Assembly (NCBI GenBank): GCA_934098445.1
Contig: CAKOOW010000012.1
Location: 1 to 29,313 of the forward strand
DNA length: 29,313 bases
Source: an uncultured Bacilli bacterium
Lineage (GTDB): Bacteria > Bacillota_I > Bacilli_A > RF39 > UBA660
Direction: 5' to 3'
The position numbers were made by a program, and so were the translations under genes. The number at the start of each line of letters is the position of its first letter. The first letter of the stretch is position 1. The notes under the pieces were generated by a model. The model did no database searches, had not been told where the DNA came from, and worked only from the letters and a program-made list of their open reading frames with translations. Positions 7,423-14,820 of the stretch are shown here, in pieces.

Positions 7423-8622
7423 CTACAAAACTTCTTCGGCATCATTAACAGCCTCAATAGCCGGTAAAGTTCCTTGCATAATATATTCTAAAGTTGCACC
7501 TCCCCCCGTCGAAATAAAATCAAAACTCTTTTGATAACCAAATTTATCAATGGCACTCGTACAGTCTCCACCTCCCGCTATCTTAGTTGCGGGTAATCCT
7601 TTTAATAATTCTAAAAGCTCTAAAGTACCATTACTATATCTCTTATCTTCATACATTCCCAAAGTACCATTCATAAAAATAGTCTTCGCCCCAGTCAAAA
7701 CCTTTCGATACTGTCCTAAAGTCTTTGGTCCCACATCCCCAATAACTTCATCTGATAGAATCTTATTAATATCCTTACTTAAGACAGAATTATCATCATA
7801 CTTATTACCTACAATCGCATCAAAAGGTAAGATAATCTTTCTACTATTTTCTTTTAAAATTTTCTTAACATTTTCTAAAGTATCAACACTTTCACTCACT
7901 AAGGAAGAACCCGTATTAAGCCCCAAAGACTTAAGTGCACTATTAGCAAGTCCTCCCGCTAGAAGCATATGATCACACTTAGGTAACAACTTAGAAACTA
8001 AGGCTAACTTATCATCAATCTTAGCGCCTCCCATAATAATAACAAAAGGTCTTGGCGCATTTAACACATACTTATTTAACATTTCCATTTCTTTTTGAAC
8101 TAAGAACCCTAAACAACTAGGAATAAATTTGGTAATTCCATAAGTTGAAGCATGTTTACGGTGAGCACTCGCAAAAGCATCCAAAACAAAAATATCTCCT
8201 AAAGAAGCAAAATAAGAAGCAAGTTGCATATCATCATTACTTTCAAAGCCATTATCAATATCTTCAAACCTGGTATTTTCAACTAACAGTATTTCTTTTG
8301 GTTGTAACTCCATTGCCTTAATTTCTAAAAAACTACTCCTTGTCTCCGGGGAAAATATAACATTACTACTAACTAACTCATTAAGTCTTTCAGCTACCAC
8401 TTTCAAAGAATATTTTTTCTTATCCTCTAGAGTTTTTACCTTTCCCATATGCGAAAGTAAAATAATCTTACAATTTTTTTCAATCAAATAATTAATAGTC
8501 TCTAAAGAAGCTTTAATCTTGGTATCATCTAAAATCTTCCCCTCTTTTAAAGGAACATTAAAATCACAGCGAACAATAACCCTCTTATTTAAAACATCCA
8601 TATCTTGTAATAAACACTTCAT
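7423..8622 (-). CDS. pgk: Phosphoglycerate kinase (divergent)
   Basis: 399 residues, normal length. The enzyme transfers the 1-phosphate of 1,3-bisphosphoglycerate to ADP in glycolysis. Recognisable landmarks are VIVRCDFNVPLKEGK at the N-terminus, DAFASAHRKHAST, GGAKIDDKL, DVGPKT, the nucleotide-site GGGDC and STGGGATLE near the C-terminus. Several normally near-invariant patches differ: SHLGRP is SHMGKV, LLENLRF is LVENTRF, and WNGPMGVFE is MNGTLGMYE. Catalytic arginines and the ATP-site glutamate appear kept, so it is probably active. It follows the 8626 gene by three bases and probably shares its transcript; gap lies further upstream. Confidence 0.96.
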   Translation of the reverse strand: MKCLLQDMDVLNKRVIVRCDFNVPLKEGKILDDTKIKASLETINYLIEKNCKIILLSHMGKVKTLEDKKKYSLKVVAERLNELVSSNVIFSPETRSSFLEIKAMELQPKEILLVENTRFEDIDNGFESNDDMQLASYFASLGDIFVLDAFASAHRKHASTYGITKFIPSCLGFLVQKEMEMLNKYVLNAPRPFVIIMGGAKIDDKLALVSKLLPKCDHMLLAGGLANSALKSLGLNTGSSLVSESVDTLENVKKILKENSRKIILPFDAIVGNKYDDNSVLSKDINKILSDEVIGDVGPKTLGQYRKVLTGAKTIFMNGTLGMYEDKRYSNGTLELLELLKGLPATKIAGGGDCTSAIDKFGYQKSFDFISTGGGATLEYIMQGTLPAIEAVNDAEEVL

Positions 8623-8625
8623 ATC

Positions 8626-9141
8626 TTATTTCCTTTCCTTACTCTTCTTAAACGGTAAATTACTTACAATTTCCGAGAAATCCAAATTATCCTCCGTATC
8701 CCTTGCTTCCACCGGATAACAAGCCATCATTTCTCCCCTCGGAGAAAATAATACCCCTTTAAGACAAACTAACTCATTATCAATCTTACTACTAATAAGA
8801 TTATTATAAACTTTCAAAAGATTACTTAAAACTCCCTCTTTAAGTTCTCTCCCCTCAAAATAAATAACCGCTAAAACCTCTTTAGAATTTCCCTCATTCG
8901 GAAAAATCTGAATAACAAGTCCCTCTAATAAAGAAGCCATATCTAAAGCCGCATCCATAATATTATCCTCTTTAACATTCTCCAGTCTTAAACCCTTATC
9001 TTGTAAATTTCTTCTAATTACCTTTATCATCTCTAGATGAGCCGAACTAGCTTGTCGATACTCTTCTTTAAAACTTTCTTCCATAATTAACTTTTCATTA
9101 AGAACAATTACTTTTGTATTCTTTTCATTTCTATCATCCAT
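8626..9141 (-). CDS. Conserved-looking hypothetical cytoplasmic protein between gap and pgk
   Basis: 171 residues if started at the ATG at 9139-9141. An in-frame ATG three codons upstream (9148-9150) abuts the AAGG motif and so has no usable spacing, whereas the 9141 start has AAGGA about 8 bases ahead. It is mixed alpha/beta and charged, with no signal peptide or membrane span. The N-terminal third is helical (residues about 20-55), then strand-rich (VLAVIYFEGRELKEG, LKGVLFSPRGEMMACYP). I do not recognise the family. It ends three bases before pgk, so the two are almost surely co-transcribed. A role tied to glycolysis would be guesswork. Confidence 0.7.
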   Translation of the reverse strand: MDDRNEKNTKVIVLNEKLIMEESFKEEYRQASSAHLEMIKVIRRNLQDKGLRLENVKEDNIMDAALDMASLLEGLVIQIFPNEGNSKEVLAVIYFEGRELKEGVLSNLLKVYNNLISSKIDNELVCLKGVLFSPRGEMMACYPVEARDTEDNLDFSEIVSNLPFKKSKERK

Positions 9142-9202
9142 CTTTATCATCCTTATAATTATTTTCTAAATCATTCCCATTATACCAAATAATTAATCTA
9201 AT

Positions 9203-9237
9203 TAAAATAAACACTTCTAGAAATATTCTAAAAGTGT
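9203..9237 (-). terminator. Intrinsic terminator downstream of gap
   Basis: Minus strand: stem ACACTT/AAGTGT, extended past one mismatch by TAGAA/TTCTA (9211-9237), followed by TTTATTTT. It lies 6 bases beyond the gap stop and separates gap from the following gene. Confidence 0.75.
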
Positions 9238-9243
9238 CTACTC

Positions 9244-10251
9244 TTATAAACTCATTAAATATCTTAAAGTTTCCATCATCTGATGCGTATAACCAACCTC
9301 ATTATCATACCAAGCAACTACTTTACATAAAGAAGTCCCATTAATATCTAAAACCTCCGTTGATAATAAATCGACTATCGCTCCACACTTCTTCCCTAAA
9401 CAATCACTAGAAACTACGGGATCATTAGTAACTCTTAAAGTACTATTTTGATTTTTAATAAATAAGTTATTTAACTCCTCAACTGTTACTTTTCTTTTCA
9501 ACTCTAAAGTTAAATCAATCATCGAACCATCAGGTACAGGAACTCTAAAAGCCTTCCCAACAATTTTACCATCTAAACTAGGAATTACTTTACCAATAGC
9601 CTTAGCAGCTCCGGTAGAAGCCGGAATAATATTTTGTGCACACCCTCTTCCTCTTCTGGCATAGATACCTTTACTATGCGTAATATCTAAAGTCGCTTGA
9701 TCGTTAGTATACGCATGAATAGTACTCATCGCCCCACCAACAATTCCCACATTATCTTCAATGACCTTAACAACTGGAGCCATACAATTAGTCGTACAAG
9801 ATGCCGCCGAAATAATCTTTTCACTACCATCTAAAATCTCCTGATTAACATTATAAACAATTGTTTTCATATCACCCTTACCTGGGGCCGAAATAATAAC
9901 TTTCTTGGCTCCGGCTTCAATATGTTTATAGGCATCTTCATACTTTGTAAAGTGTCCACTACACTCTAATACCACATCTATTCCTAACTCTTCCCATGGA
10001 AGATTAGAGGGATCTTTCTCCTTATAGACTTTGATCTTTTTTACTCCTGCTATCACTAGATTATCATTTTCATAACCAATCTCACTCTCATGAAAACTAC
10101 GATGATTAGTATCATACTTCAAAAGATACGCTAACTCCTCAGCAGTTGCTAAATCATTAATAGCCACTACATTCATATCCTTACTGGTAATCATCTCTCT
10201 AAATGCTAATCTTCCAATTCTTCCAAAACCATTTATTGCTACCTTTATCAT
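9244..10251 (-). CDS. gap: Glyceraldehyde-3-phosphate dehydrogenase, type I
   Basis: 335 residues, normal length. The NAD-binding fold starts VAINGFGRIGRLAFRE. The catalytic cysteine is in SAASCTTNCMAP and the histidine in STIHAYTNDQ. Phosphate-site residues are in PASTGAAKAIGKVIP and RVPVPDGSMIDL, and the C-terminus has VAWYDNEVGYTHQM. It oxidises glyceraldehyde-3-phosphate to 1,3-bisphosphoglycerate, the substrate of Pgk encoded just downstream. The acidic residue ending VVAINDL fits an NAD-preferring glycolytic enzyme. The Shine-Dalgarno is ATGGAGAAAG. A terminator follows directly, so gap is partly uncoupled from pgk. Confidence 0.97.
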   Translation of the reverse strand: MIKVAINGFGRIGRLAFREMITSKDMNVVAINDLATAEELAYLLKYDTNHRSFHESEIGYENDNLVIAGVKKIKVYKEKDPSNLPWEELGIDVVLECSGHFTKYEDAYKHIEAGAKKVIISAPGKGDMKTIVYNVNQEILDGSEKIISAASCTTNCMAPVVKVIEDNVGIVGGAMSTIHAYTNDQATLDITHSKGIYARRGRGCAQNIIPASTGAAKAIGKVIPSLDGKIVGKAFRVPVPDGSMIDLTLELKRKVTVEELNNLFIKNQNSTLRVTNDPVVSSDCLGKKCGAIVDLLSTEVLDINGTSLCKVVAWYDNEVGYTHQMMETLRYLMSL

Positions 10252-10378
10252 AAACTTTCTCCATTTCTTTCTTTAACAATTATTTTTAAATTCTCTTGAC
10301 TATTCTTTTCTTTCTTCCTATACTATCTATTAAAATTATCTCATCCTAGAAATTTTTCCTTATTTATATAGGGCTTAA

Positions 10379-12037
10379 TTAATTCTCAAAACAAGACCCG
10401 CCAATAAACTCTCTTAAGACACAATCCGTTCTAATATATTCACTCGAAATAGGAAAATAACTCTTCAAGAAATTAATTAGTCTTCTCGCTTCTTCATAAT
10501 ACTTAGAATCCGTTCGTACCGAGTAAAGAAGCGGTTCCGCAAAGACCTTTAAAACTCCTAACTCATAAACCAAAGAAGTATTAATAATCACATCACTGGT
10601 ACTAATATAAGGGAAAATATACTTCTCTTCCCCATCTCGAACTGTTTTCCAAGTTGCTATTGTCTTACTAACATCATGTCCCCTCGTACGATTATCTCTA
10701 ATAATTCTTCTAATAAGTCGTAAATCCGTCGTACTAATATAATTATTACTATCAATATTAAGAGGCATAAAAGGACTTAGATAAATCTTATACTTTGTCT
10801 CATTTGCAATCTGAGGAGTTAAATTATCATTAAGACAATGTAACCCTTCTAAAAGAATTATACAATTCTCCGTAATCTTAACTGGTTTACCCAAATACTC
10901 TCTAACTCCTAAGACAAAATTATAAGTCGGTAAACCTACCTCTTTTCCCTCCAGTAATAAATTAATATCTCGATTTAATCCTTCTACATCAATGGCTTTT
11001 ATACTTTCAAAGTCATAATCCCCATTTGGAAGTTTCGGTGTATCCACTCTATTTTTAAAATAATCATCAACACTAAGAGCAATAGTCTTAATACCCCGCG
11101 ACTGCAAATCTAGAGCAATCTTCTTACAAGTTGTAGTCTTACCACTACTAGAAGGCCCTGCTATCATTACAAAGCGACTTCCCTTTAGTACAATATCATC
11201 ACAAACTCTATGAATCTTATTATCAAAATTAAGTTCCGATAATCTAATTAAATCACTAATCTTACCTGAAGCCACTACTTCATTTACCTGATATGCATAA
11301 GAAATATTTAACTTACTAAGCCAAGCCTTTTCACTTCGAAAACAATCAATAACTTTCTCATAATTAATATAAGTCGGTACACCAGCACTCATCTTTTCAT
11401 CTAAAAATAACAATACTAATTCCTTAGGATTTAATAAAACCACATCAAAATGACGACAAACCCCGGTACTATAAGGCATCTCCATATAAAAATACCCAAA
11501 ATACTTCTCTAAACGATAAAGATTTACTAACTCATAATCTACATTTAAGATATTGGCACTACAAGCTAAATCATTCTTTTTATTATAATACTCTACCATC
11601 TCTTTACTTAAAACATTCATCTTTAAGATAGGTAAATCTTCTTTAACAATCATCATCATTCGTTCTTTAATCTTAATAATATCCTCATCAGTAAGATTAT
11701 GGCCAACTTCTAAAGTAATATGCATCCCTCGCATAATCGAATGATCAAAACTAATCTTGGCATCTTCATACAAATCTTTTACACTAGCTAGCATAATAAA
11801 TTTCAAACCAGCTTGATACATCTTATAACCTGCCAAATCACTCTTATCAATAAAATCAATCGTACAATCTCTTTTAAGTTTCGCATCCATTCCCACGACA
11901 CTATTATCAATCTTTGCCCCAATAATATTCTTTTTAAACTCTAAAGGCAAACTCTTTAAAACTTCAATAATCTTTGTATTAATAGCAACCGTCACTTGCT
12001 TACCTTGATTATAAGTAACTACTATTTTCTTATTCAT
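10379..12037 (-). CDS. Nucleoside (uridine-type) kinase with N-terminal TGS/ThrRS-like domain
   Basis: 552 residues. I start it at the ATG at 12035-12037, which has AAGGG at good spacing. An ATG 21 bases upstream falls at the predicted transcription start and has no Shine-Dalgarno. Residues about 1-60 are a TGS-like domain. About 60-200 resemble the second threonyl-tRNA synthetase domain (DHSIMRGMH). The C-terminal half is a P-loop kinase of the uridine kinase/phosphoribulokinase group, with Walker A IAGPSSSGKTTTCKK, ALSVDDYFKNR, and RRIIRDNRTRGHD. This fusion is a known family, widespread in Clostridia and Thermotoga. The substrate cannot be read from the sequence. It lies upstream of gap, with no clear terminator between them. 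Confidence 0.9.
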   Translation of the reverse strand: MNKKIVVTYNQGKQVTVAINTKIIEVLKSLPLEFKKNIIGAKIDNSVVGMDAKLKRDCTIDFIDKSDLAGYKMYQAGLKFIMLASVKDLYEDAKISFDHSIMRGMHITLEVGHNLTDEDIIKIKERMMMIVKEDLPILKMNVLSKEMVEYYNKKNDLACSANILNVDYELVNLYRLEKYFGYFYMEMPYSTGVCRHFDVVLLNPKELVLLFLDEKMSAGVPTYINYEKVIDCFRSEKAWLSKLNISYAYQVNEVVASGKISDLIRLSELNFDNKIHRVCDDIVLKGSRFVMIAGPSSSGKTTTCKKIALDLQSRGIKTIALSVDDYFKNRVDTPKLPNGDYDFESIKAIDVEGLNRDINLLLEGKEVGLPTYNFVLGVREYLGKPVKITENCIILLEGLHCLNDNLTPQIANETKYKIYLSPFMPLNIDSNNYISTTDLRLIRRIIRDNRTRGHDVSKTIATWKTVRDGEEKYIFPYISTSDVIINTSLVYELGVLKVFAEPLLYSVRTDSKYYEEARRLINFLKSYFPISSEYIRTDCVLREFIGGSCFEN

Positions 12038-12062
12038 AAACACCCTTCTTATCATCATCTAA

Positions 12063-12071
12063 ATTATATCA
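12063..12071 (-). promoter_or_regulatory. Extended -10 promoter of the nucleoside kinase gene
   Basis: Minus strand TGATATAAT, a perfect extended -10. The -35 region is poor. The predicted start coincides with the first in-frame ATG, which supports the downstream ATG at 12037 as the real start codon. Confidence 0.6.
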
Positions 12072-12121
12072 AAAAACTTTTTAAAAGTCTTTTAAATTTT
12101 ATGATTGCTTTATTTTAATAG

Positions 12122-12152
12122 ACCAAAAAGACTAAGAAATTAACTTAGTCTT
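12122..12152 (-). terminator. Intrinsic terminator of the 12154-13530 gene
   Basis: Minus strand: perfect 9-bp stem AAGACTAAG/CTTAGTCTT (12144-12152 with 12128-12136), 7-base loop, then TTTTT. It starts directly after the stop codon. Confidence 0.88.
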
Positions 12153-12153
12153 A

Positions 12154-13530
12154 TCATATCTCATTATTTAATAAATCATCAGATATATCTTCTCTATCAA
12201 AAAGTCCTAAAACTTTCCCAATATTACTCTTCTTAAAATCATCTAAAGTCTTATCCATCATCTCTTTATCTTCCGTAGTCATCTCCTTATAATCTAAAGC
12301 CTTACTTGTATCAATAACGGGAATACTTATCTTATTAGCTAAATTATAATCAAATCCAACCGTTAAATCCGTCTTAAAGAATATAGCATCCATATTCGCA
12401 CTCATATCTAAAATACCATCCGTATAATCATCATGTTTATTAGCTTTATTACTAATCTTCCCATCCAAACTAAATCCTAAGAAACTAAAACGATAATCTA
12501 AAGTACTCTCTTTATCTTCTTTTTGATAATTCAAAGTCCCTACTAAAACCTCTTTAAAATAAATAGTAGTCACTTGTTTATTATCACTCTTCGTACTTTC
12601 TACTCTAAGTCTTTGTTCTGGTAAAGAAACACTCATCTTCTGATTATCTTTATTGTAATATAGATTAACAAAAGTACTACTATTCCCTATTTCTAAAGCT
12701 TTAAACTTATTAAATAAACCATCAGTATAAATATTTATCTCCAAAACATCATTCCAAGACTTTAACTTTTCTTCAATACTATCCTTACTCTTAGCTAAAT
12801 CATCACAATCTTTATCAGTTAAACAAGCTCCTAAGTATAAATAATATCTACTATCAGTCCCTAGTTTCCCATAAATATTATTCAAAGTCTCTTTATCTAT
12901 CTTATAAGTATATTTATTATAATCCTTAACTTCATCTTTAAAAGACCCTTTATTACGATAAGTATTATCCTTAGTAACAGCCTCTTCTAAAGCTTTCTCT
13001 AACTCTGCAATAGCCCTCTCTAAAGAAATATTACTCTCATCAATATCCAAACTATTCTTTAGATTATCATCATCAAGTTTTAAAAAACAAATTAAATCCT
13101 TCTTATCCTTACAATCATACTCATCAATATTATATATATTTTTAAATAAATCATCACTAGCAACATAATTTTTCTCTTTAGAATATAAATAAGTCCCATT
13201 TAAAATCTTCTTATTATCTTCTAAGACACTACCAGACAATTGTAAATTATCATTAACCTCATCCCAAATAACATTAACTTTAAAAGAATTCTTATCTAAC
13301 CCTTCATCAAGAACATTACCTCCTAAAGTAATAGTAGTCCCTAGTTGCCACGTCTTAGCATCATCAAGACCAACCTTCTCTAAAGAATTAAAAGTCCTCG
13401 TAATACTTTGTTTTATCACATACTTAGGATTAGCCATCAAAGAAATTACACTAATACTTAGAAGTCCTAAAATAATAAGAATAATTAAACTAACCAAAAC
13501 CCACTTATTTAGTTTTCTCTTTCTTTTCAT
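12154..13530 (-). CDS. Membrane-anchored extracytoplasmic protein of unknown function
   Basis: 458 residues. A lysine/arginine-rich N-terminus (MKRKRKLNK) is followed by one hydrophobic segment at about 10-32, then a large polar domain presumably outside the cell. There is no lipobox and the segment looks like an uncleaved anchor. The outer part is rich in Asp, Lys, Asn and beta-type alternation and holds four cysteines in two close pairs (CKDKKDLIC and CLTDKDC), suggesting disulfides. No catalytic motif is recognised. It lies 60 bases downstream of whiA in the same orientation, with Shine-Dalgarno AAGGTAGGG and its own strong terminator. It may share the whiA transcript. Confidence 0.75.
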   Translation of the reverse strand: MKRKRKLNKWVLVSLIILIILGLLSISVISLMANPKYVIKQSITRTFNSLEKVGLDDAKTWQLGTTITLGGNVLDEGLDKNSFKVNVIWDEVNDNLQLSGSVLEDNKKILNGTYLYSKEKNYVASDDLFKNIYNIDEYDCKDKKDLICFLKLDDDNLKNSLDIDESNISLERAIAELEKALEEAVTKDNTYRNKGSFKDEVKDYNKYTYKIDKETLNNIYGKLGTDSRYYLYLGACLTDKDCDDLAKSKDSIEEKLKSWNDVLEINIYTDGLFNKFKALEIGNSSTFVNLYYNKDNQKMSVSLPEQRLRVESTKSDNKQVTTIYFKEVLVGTLNYQKEDKESTLDYRFSFLGFSLDGKISNKANKHDDYTDGILDMSANMDAIFFKTDLTVGFDYNLANKISIPVIDTSKALDYKEMTTEDKEMMDKTLDDFKKSNIGKVLGLFDREDISDDLLNNEI

Positions 13531-13590
13531 AAATACCCTACCTTAAGATTATCTTATCATTAAACCAACTCTTTTACTAGACATTTTCTC

Positions 13591-14523
13591 TTAATTTTCA
13601 TTCTTCTCTTTATGCTTATTAACTAAATCTCTAATCTTCCGAAAATAATGATTAATTCCCGATTTACTTATAGAATGCCCACTTTCCATAGTAACAATCT
13701 CAGCTAATTCTTGATAAGAAGTCTCCGGATATTTCTCCCGATACATAATAACTTCCTGAATTTTCTCATCTAAAAGAGGTAATAAATCATTCTTTTTAAG
13801 ATAATCTATATCCTCGAGTTGCTTAAGTCCTGTAATCGTCGTCTTCTCTTGATTAGCAATCTCACAATTATTCAACCGATTTACCATATTCTTATGATCA
13901 CGATAAATCCTAATATCCTCAAAGAAAAACATACTATTAATAGCTCCTAACATCTTTAAGGTATCACTAATCATCTCCGCTTGTTTAATATATACCATAT
14001 ATCTTGTTTTTCTTTTCAATATCTTAGAAACAATATTAAATTCTTTAAGTAATTTAACTACATAAGAAGCATCAGTCTTTCTAGGAACACTAAACTCCAT
14101 ATGATAACCACTAGTCTGAGGATTATTAATACTTCCTGTTGCCAAGAAAAGCCCCCGTAAAAAGGCTATTTTTTCTTCCTTAGTCGCTAAAAAATACTCC
14201 TCTGGTAAAATCACTCGTCCATTCTTATAAATATTAAGTCTTTCTAAGACCGACATAACCTTACTATTATAAACTAAAATATATAACTGATGAACTCTAA
14301 ACCTCTTTTGAACCCGAACTGTTATCTGTGGTCTTATTTGAAAACACATCTTCATTAGTTTATATATTCTTCTTGCTACACTAGCATTCTCAATATTTAA
14401 GATTATTTCTTTACTAGTAACTTCGCCATCAAAACGAATAAATCCCGAAACCTCTGCTAAAGCTTCAACTATATCCGTCTCTAGATGCGCTATCTCTTCT
14501 TTCACTCTTATTGTATATGTCAT
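13591..14523 (-). CDS. whiA: DNA-binding protein WhiA
   Basis: 310 residues, normal for the Bacillota family. The N-terminal half is the inactive LAGLIDADG-endonuclease-like domain (starting TYTIRVKEEIAHLETDIVEA, with FLRGLFLATGSINNP). The C-terminus is the helix-turn-helix region (YPETSYQELAEIVTM, then HSISKSGINHYFRKIRDL). WhiA is required for sporulation in Streptomyces and affects cell division and nucleoid functions in Bacillus. In most Bacilli it follows rapZ and yvcK; both are absent here, so the cluster has been broken. It has an extended -10 promoter at 14556-14564 and an AGGAG ribosome binding site. Confidence 0.95.
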   Translation of the reverse strand: MTYTIRVKEEIAHLETDIVEALAEVSGFIRFDGEVTSKEIILNIENASVARRIYKLMKMCFQIRPQITVRVQKRFRVHQLYILVYNSKVMSVLERLNIYKNGRVILPEEYFLATKEEKIAFLRGLFLATGSINNPQTSGYHMEFSVPRKTDASYVVKLLKEFNIVSKILKRKTRYMVYIKQAEMISDTLKMLGAINSMFFFEDIRIYRDHKNMVNRLNNCEIANQEKTTITGLKQLEDIDYLKKNDLLPLLDEKIQEVIMYREKYPETSYQELAEIVTMESGHSISKSGINHYFRKIRDLVNKHKEKNEN

Positions 14524-14555
14524 AAAAACTCCTAAACTTTTCCTTTGTCTTTCTT

Positions 14556-14564
14556 ATTATATCA
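14556..14564 (-). promoter_or_regulatory. Extended -10 promoter of whiA
   Basis: Minus strand TGATATAAT, identical to the nucleoside kinase promoter core, about 33 bases before the whiA ATG. No good -35. Confidence 0.6.
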
Positions 14565-14636
14565 AAACTTATCTCTTTTTTAAGCCATATTTAATCTTTA
14601 GCCTTATTTTCTTATCTAAAGACCCAATTTCCTCTT

Positions 14637-14665
14637 TTGACCTTTTTAAGTAGTAATGATATCCT
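14637..14665 (+). promoter_or_regulatory. Promoter of the candidate small RNA
   Basis: Plus strand: -35 TTGACC (14637-14642), exactly 17-base spacer, -10 TATCCT (14660-14665) preceded by TG in the extended -10 position. It points away from whiA, with no open frame after it. Confidence 0.65.
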
Positions 14666-14671
14666 ACCAAT

Positions 14672-14819
14672 CGATGCGAGCAAATATAAGTTATATTCAT
14701 AAAATTTACCCCATTTATAACTAATAATCAATAATATAACTTCTATATTTTTCTTATTCTAATACCTTACTTCCGCTCGCATCAAAAAAACTATTCAAGT
14801 ACTCCTTGAATAGTTTTTT
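14672..14819 (+). ncRNA. Candidate independently transcribed small RNA (about 148 nt), new or unrecognised
   Basis: It lies in the 297-base gap between whiA and the M23 peptidase gene, opposite to both. The predicted start (about 14672) coincides with a 9-base stem arm GATGCGAGC (14673-14681) that pairs perfectly with GCTCGCATC (14775-14783). Nested inside is AAGTTATATT pairing with AATATAACTT (10 bp). Its apical region can form AUAAA/UUUAU around a loop carrying ACCCCA. The 3' single-stranded part is pyrimidine-rich, ending ACTTCC. An intrinsic terminator follows. C-rich loops are typical seeds of Bacillota small RNAs that pair with Shine-Dalgarno sequences. It lacks the recognisable sequence of 6S, SRP, tmRNA or RNase P RNA. 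Expression is untested. Confidence 0.6.
14785..14819. terminator. Bidirectional intrinsic terminator
   Basis: Nearly perfect hairpin: AAAAAACTATTCAAG (14785-14799), loop TACTC, CTTGAATAGTTTTTT (14805-14819). It has T runs in both directions. It ends the M23 peptidase transcript on the minus strand, directly after its stop codon, and the candidate small RNA on the plus strand. Confidence 0.9.
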
Positions 14820-14820
14820 C

